DNA of 6,045 nucleotides, taken from assembly GCA_947460275.1 (NCBI GenBank), contig CANHHZ010000122.1, positions 1 through 6,045 of the forward strand, written 5' to 3'. The position numbers and the translations under genes were made by a program. Of this stretch, positions 5,173-6,045 are shown piece by piece. How positions within the stretch are numbered: position 1 is the first letter of the stretch; each line of letters begins with the position of its first letter. The stretch is from Sphingobacteriaceae bacterium. GTDB taxonomy: Bacteria; Bacteroidota; Bacteroidia; Sphingobacteriales; Sphingobacteriaceae. The notes under the pieces were generated by a model, which did not search any database, was not told the DNA's origin, and saw nothing but the letters and a program-made list of their open reading frames with translations.

Positions 5173-5805
5173 TTATGAACTTAAATTTGAAAAATTTTTT
5201 AATAAACGTTCGCCCGCTTCACCCGATTTTTCGGGATGGAACTGAACACCGTAAAAGTTGTCTTTTTGTATTGCTGCCGAAAATTTGTTACCATAATTAA
5301 CGGATGCTATATCAAAAATAGGGTTGTATTCGATAAAGTAAGAATGCACAAAGTAAAATTGCGTTCCTTCAGCAACGTTTTCAAACAATAAATGGTTTTT
5401 AAAATCAACGGTATTCCATCCCATGTGGGGGATTTTTATACCTAAATTTTTATCGAACAATTTTGTTTGTAACGGAATAATATTCAATAAGTTAACGTTT
5501 CCTTCTTCAGAATGTTGCGTAAGCAGTTGCATGCCCACACAAATACCTAAAACGGGTTTCTTAAGGGCTTTTATGGCGTTTACCAATCCGGTTTGTGCTA
5601 GCTTTTTCATTGCTGCGCTTGCATGGCCTACACCAGGGATGATAATGTGGCTGTATTTTTCCAAATCGGCTTCGGTGTTTACCATGCCAAAGGCGATATT
5701 TTGCCTTTCTAAAGCCGCGGTAAGTGAAAATATGTTACCTGCGCCATAGTTTACTACGCCTACCCCCAAAACACCTAAAGTGGACTTTTTATCATTATCT
5801 TTCAT
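5173..5805 (-). CDS. hisH: Imidazole glycerol phosphate synthase, glutaminase subunit HisH, with an unusual N-terminal extension
   Basis: HisH is a class I glutamine amidotransferase that releases ammonia from glutamine and channels it to HisF. The triad is visible: nucleophile Cys89 in GICVGMQ, and His190 and Glu192 in FHPEKSG. PGVGHASAAM (57-66) is the oxyanion-strand motif, and IPHMGWN (125-131) and YFVHSY (151-156) are typical. The domain proper begins at about residue 15 (VGVVNYGAGN), where other HisH proteins have their start. Residues 1-14 are therefore extra, and residues 6-16 (KKSTLGVLGVG) are encoded by a degenerate copy of the composite repeat. There is no ATG closer to the domain; a TTG at codon 13 is the only obvious alternative start. 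The gene lies 69 bp after hisB, across another repeat copy. Confidence 0.96.
   Translation of the reverse strand: MKDNDKKSTLGVLGVGVVNYGAGNIFSLTAALERQNIAFGMVNTEADLEKYSHIIIPGVGHASAAMKKLAQTGLVNAIKALKKPVLGICVGMQLLTQHSEEGNVNLLNIIPLQTKLFDKNLGIKIPHMGWNTVDFKNHLLFENVAEGTQFYFVHSYFIEYNPIFDIASVNYGNKFSAAIQKDNFYGVQFHPEKSGEAGERLLKNFSNLSS
5759..5790 (-). repeat. Degenerate palindrome repeat copy 8, inside the hisH reading frame
   Basis: Read on the + strand, CCTACCCCCAAAACACCTAAAG followed by TGGACTTTTT aligns without gaps to copy 7, with 25 of 31 positions identical at a spacing of 61 bp. It encodes HisH residues 6-16. The CCCC/GGGG arms are each broken by one substitution (CCAC, GGTG on the - strand), so the hairpin is weakened. 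Orientation is the same as copy 7 and opposite to copies 1-6. Confidence 0.75.
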
Positions 5806-5819
5806 ATTAATTCATAAAT

Positions 5820-5876
5820 CCTACCCCTAAATCCCCTGAAGGGGACTTTCAACCCATAACTCATAACCCACAACTC
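5820..5876 (-). repeat. Composite repeat copy 7 (heptamers plus palindrome), hisB-hisH gap
   Basis: Read on the - strand, four heptamers (GAGTTGT, GGGTTAT, GAGTTAT, GGGTTGA; 5876 down to 5849) lead into AAGTCCCCTTCAGGGG and then ATTTAGGGGTAGG. The hisB TGA stop (5875-5877) overlaps the first heptamer. This is the only full copy oriented with the his genes; copies 1-6 face the other way. It fills nearly all of the hisB-hisH spacer, leaving about 14 bp before the hisH ATG. Confidence 0.88.
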
Positions 5877-6045
5877 ACAACAGCCCTTTAGTGCTTGGTA
5901 AAACCAATTTTTCTGCATCTCTTTTTACGGCTACTTTTATGGCTTTGGCAAAAGCTTTAAAAATGGCTTCTATTTTATGGTGTTCATTTTCCCCTTCAGC
6001 TTTAATGTTTAGGTTGCATTTGGCGGCATCGCTAAACGATTTAAA
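5875..6045 (-). CDS. hisB: Imidazoleglycerol-phosphate dehydratase HisB, C-terminal part (5' end outside window)
   Basis: The visible 56 codons plus TGA are the end of the IGP dehydratase domain, which dehydrates imidazole glycerol phosphate to imidazole acetol phosphate. The segment GENEHHKIEAIFKAFAKAI carries the second HHxxE metal-binding motif, followed by LPSTKGLL, the nearly invariant C-terminus whose Ser-Thr-Lys contacts the substrate phosphate. Bacteroidota often fuse this domain behind a HAD-type histidinol-phosphatase domain, but the N-terminal part is not visible, so single versus bifunctional HisB cannot be decided. The natural STKGLL ending shows the gene is not truncated even though its stop codon overlaps a heptamer repeat. 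It is the first visible gene of the his run, upstream of hisH. Confidence 0.95.
   Translation of the reverse strand, partial: FKSFSDAAKCNLNIKAEGENEHHKIEAIFKAFAKAIKVAVKRDAEKLVLPSTKGLL

Noticed and set aside
5423..5749. + strand open frame of 108 codons opposite hisH
   Set aside because: It is the shadow of a well-supported hisH with all catalytic motifs, and its product resembles no known protein.
5806..5880. Histidine attenuator or riboswitch before hisH
   Set aside because: There is no His-rich leader peptide and the gap is filled by the repeat; the true operon start lies upstream of hisB outside the window.

Overview
The window reads as chromosomal DNA of a Bacteroidota bacterium, most likely from the Sphingobacteriales/Pedobacter side (inference). 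The reasons are AT-rich DNA, A-rich leaders without clear Shine-Dalgarno sites, the gene order hisB-hisH-hisA-hisF-hisIE with a fused HisIE, a DUF4468-like secreted protein, and many copies of short intergenic repeats of a kind common in that group.

Layout: positions 1-288 (+ strand) are the C-terminal end of an NlpC/P60 cysteine peptidase that enters from the left. Everything else is on the - strand. From right to left in transcription order it runs: hisB (3' end only), hisH, hisA, hisF, hisIE, a small four-helix membrane protein of unknown function, a seven-bladed WD40 protein, and a small secreted DUF4468-like protein. The last faces the NlpC/P60 gene tail to tail. The his proteins cover steps 2 to 7 of histidine synthesis except the ATP phosphoribosyltransferase step: HisIE (pyrophosphohydrolase and cyclohydrolase), HisA (isomerase), HisH+HisF (glutaminase/cyclase pair) and HisB (dehydratase). 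All are intact with their catalytic residues, so the pathway genes are ordinary.

The gaps between genes are the unusual part. A composite repeat occurs in five of the eight gaps and inside one gene. It consists of a heptamer tract (consensus GGGTTRY), sometimes an AT-rich middle segment, and a small palindrome (AAGTCCCCTTTAGGGG, often followed by ATTTAGGGG). Its copies touch or contain stop codons (NlpC/P60, hisB, hisF). They share a start-codon context between the membrane protein and WD40 genes. One degenerate copy has apparently been read into hisH as an N-terminal extension. A different 62-nt imperfect palindrome separates hisA from hisF, and a GC-rich hairpin lies between the convergent genes near position 460. 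No phage, transposase, CRISPR, tRNA or rRNA was seen, and I do not see a new multi-gene system. The most noteworthy signals are the repeats and their incorporation into gene boundaries. No gene-free stretch exceeds 300 bases; the longest, 1039-1274, holds only two small inverted repeats.
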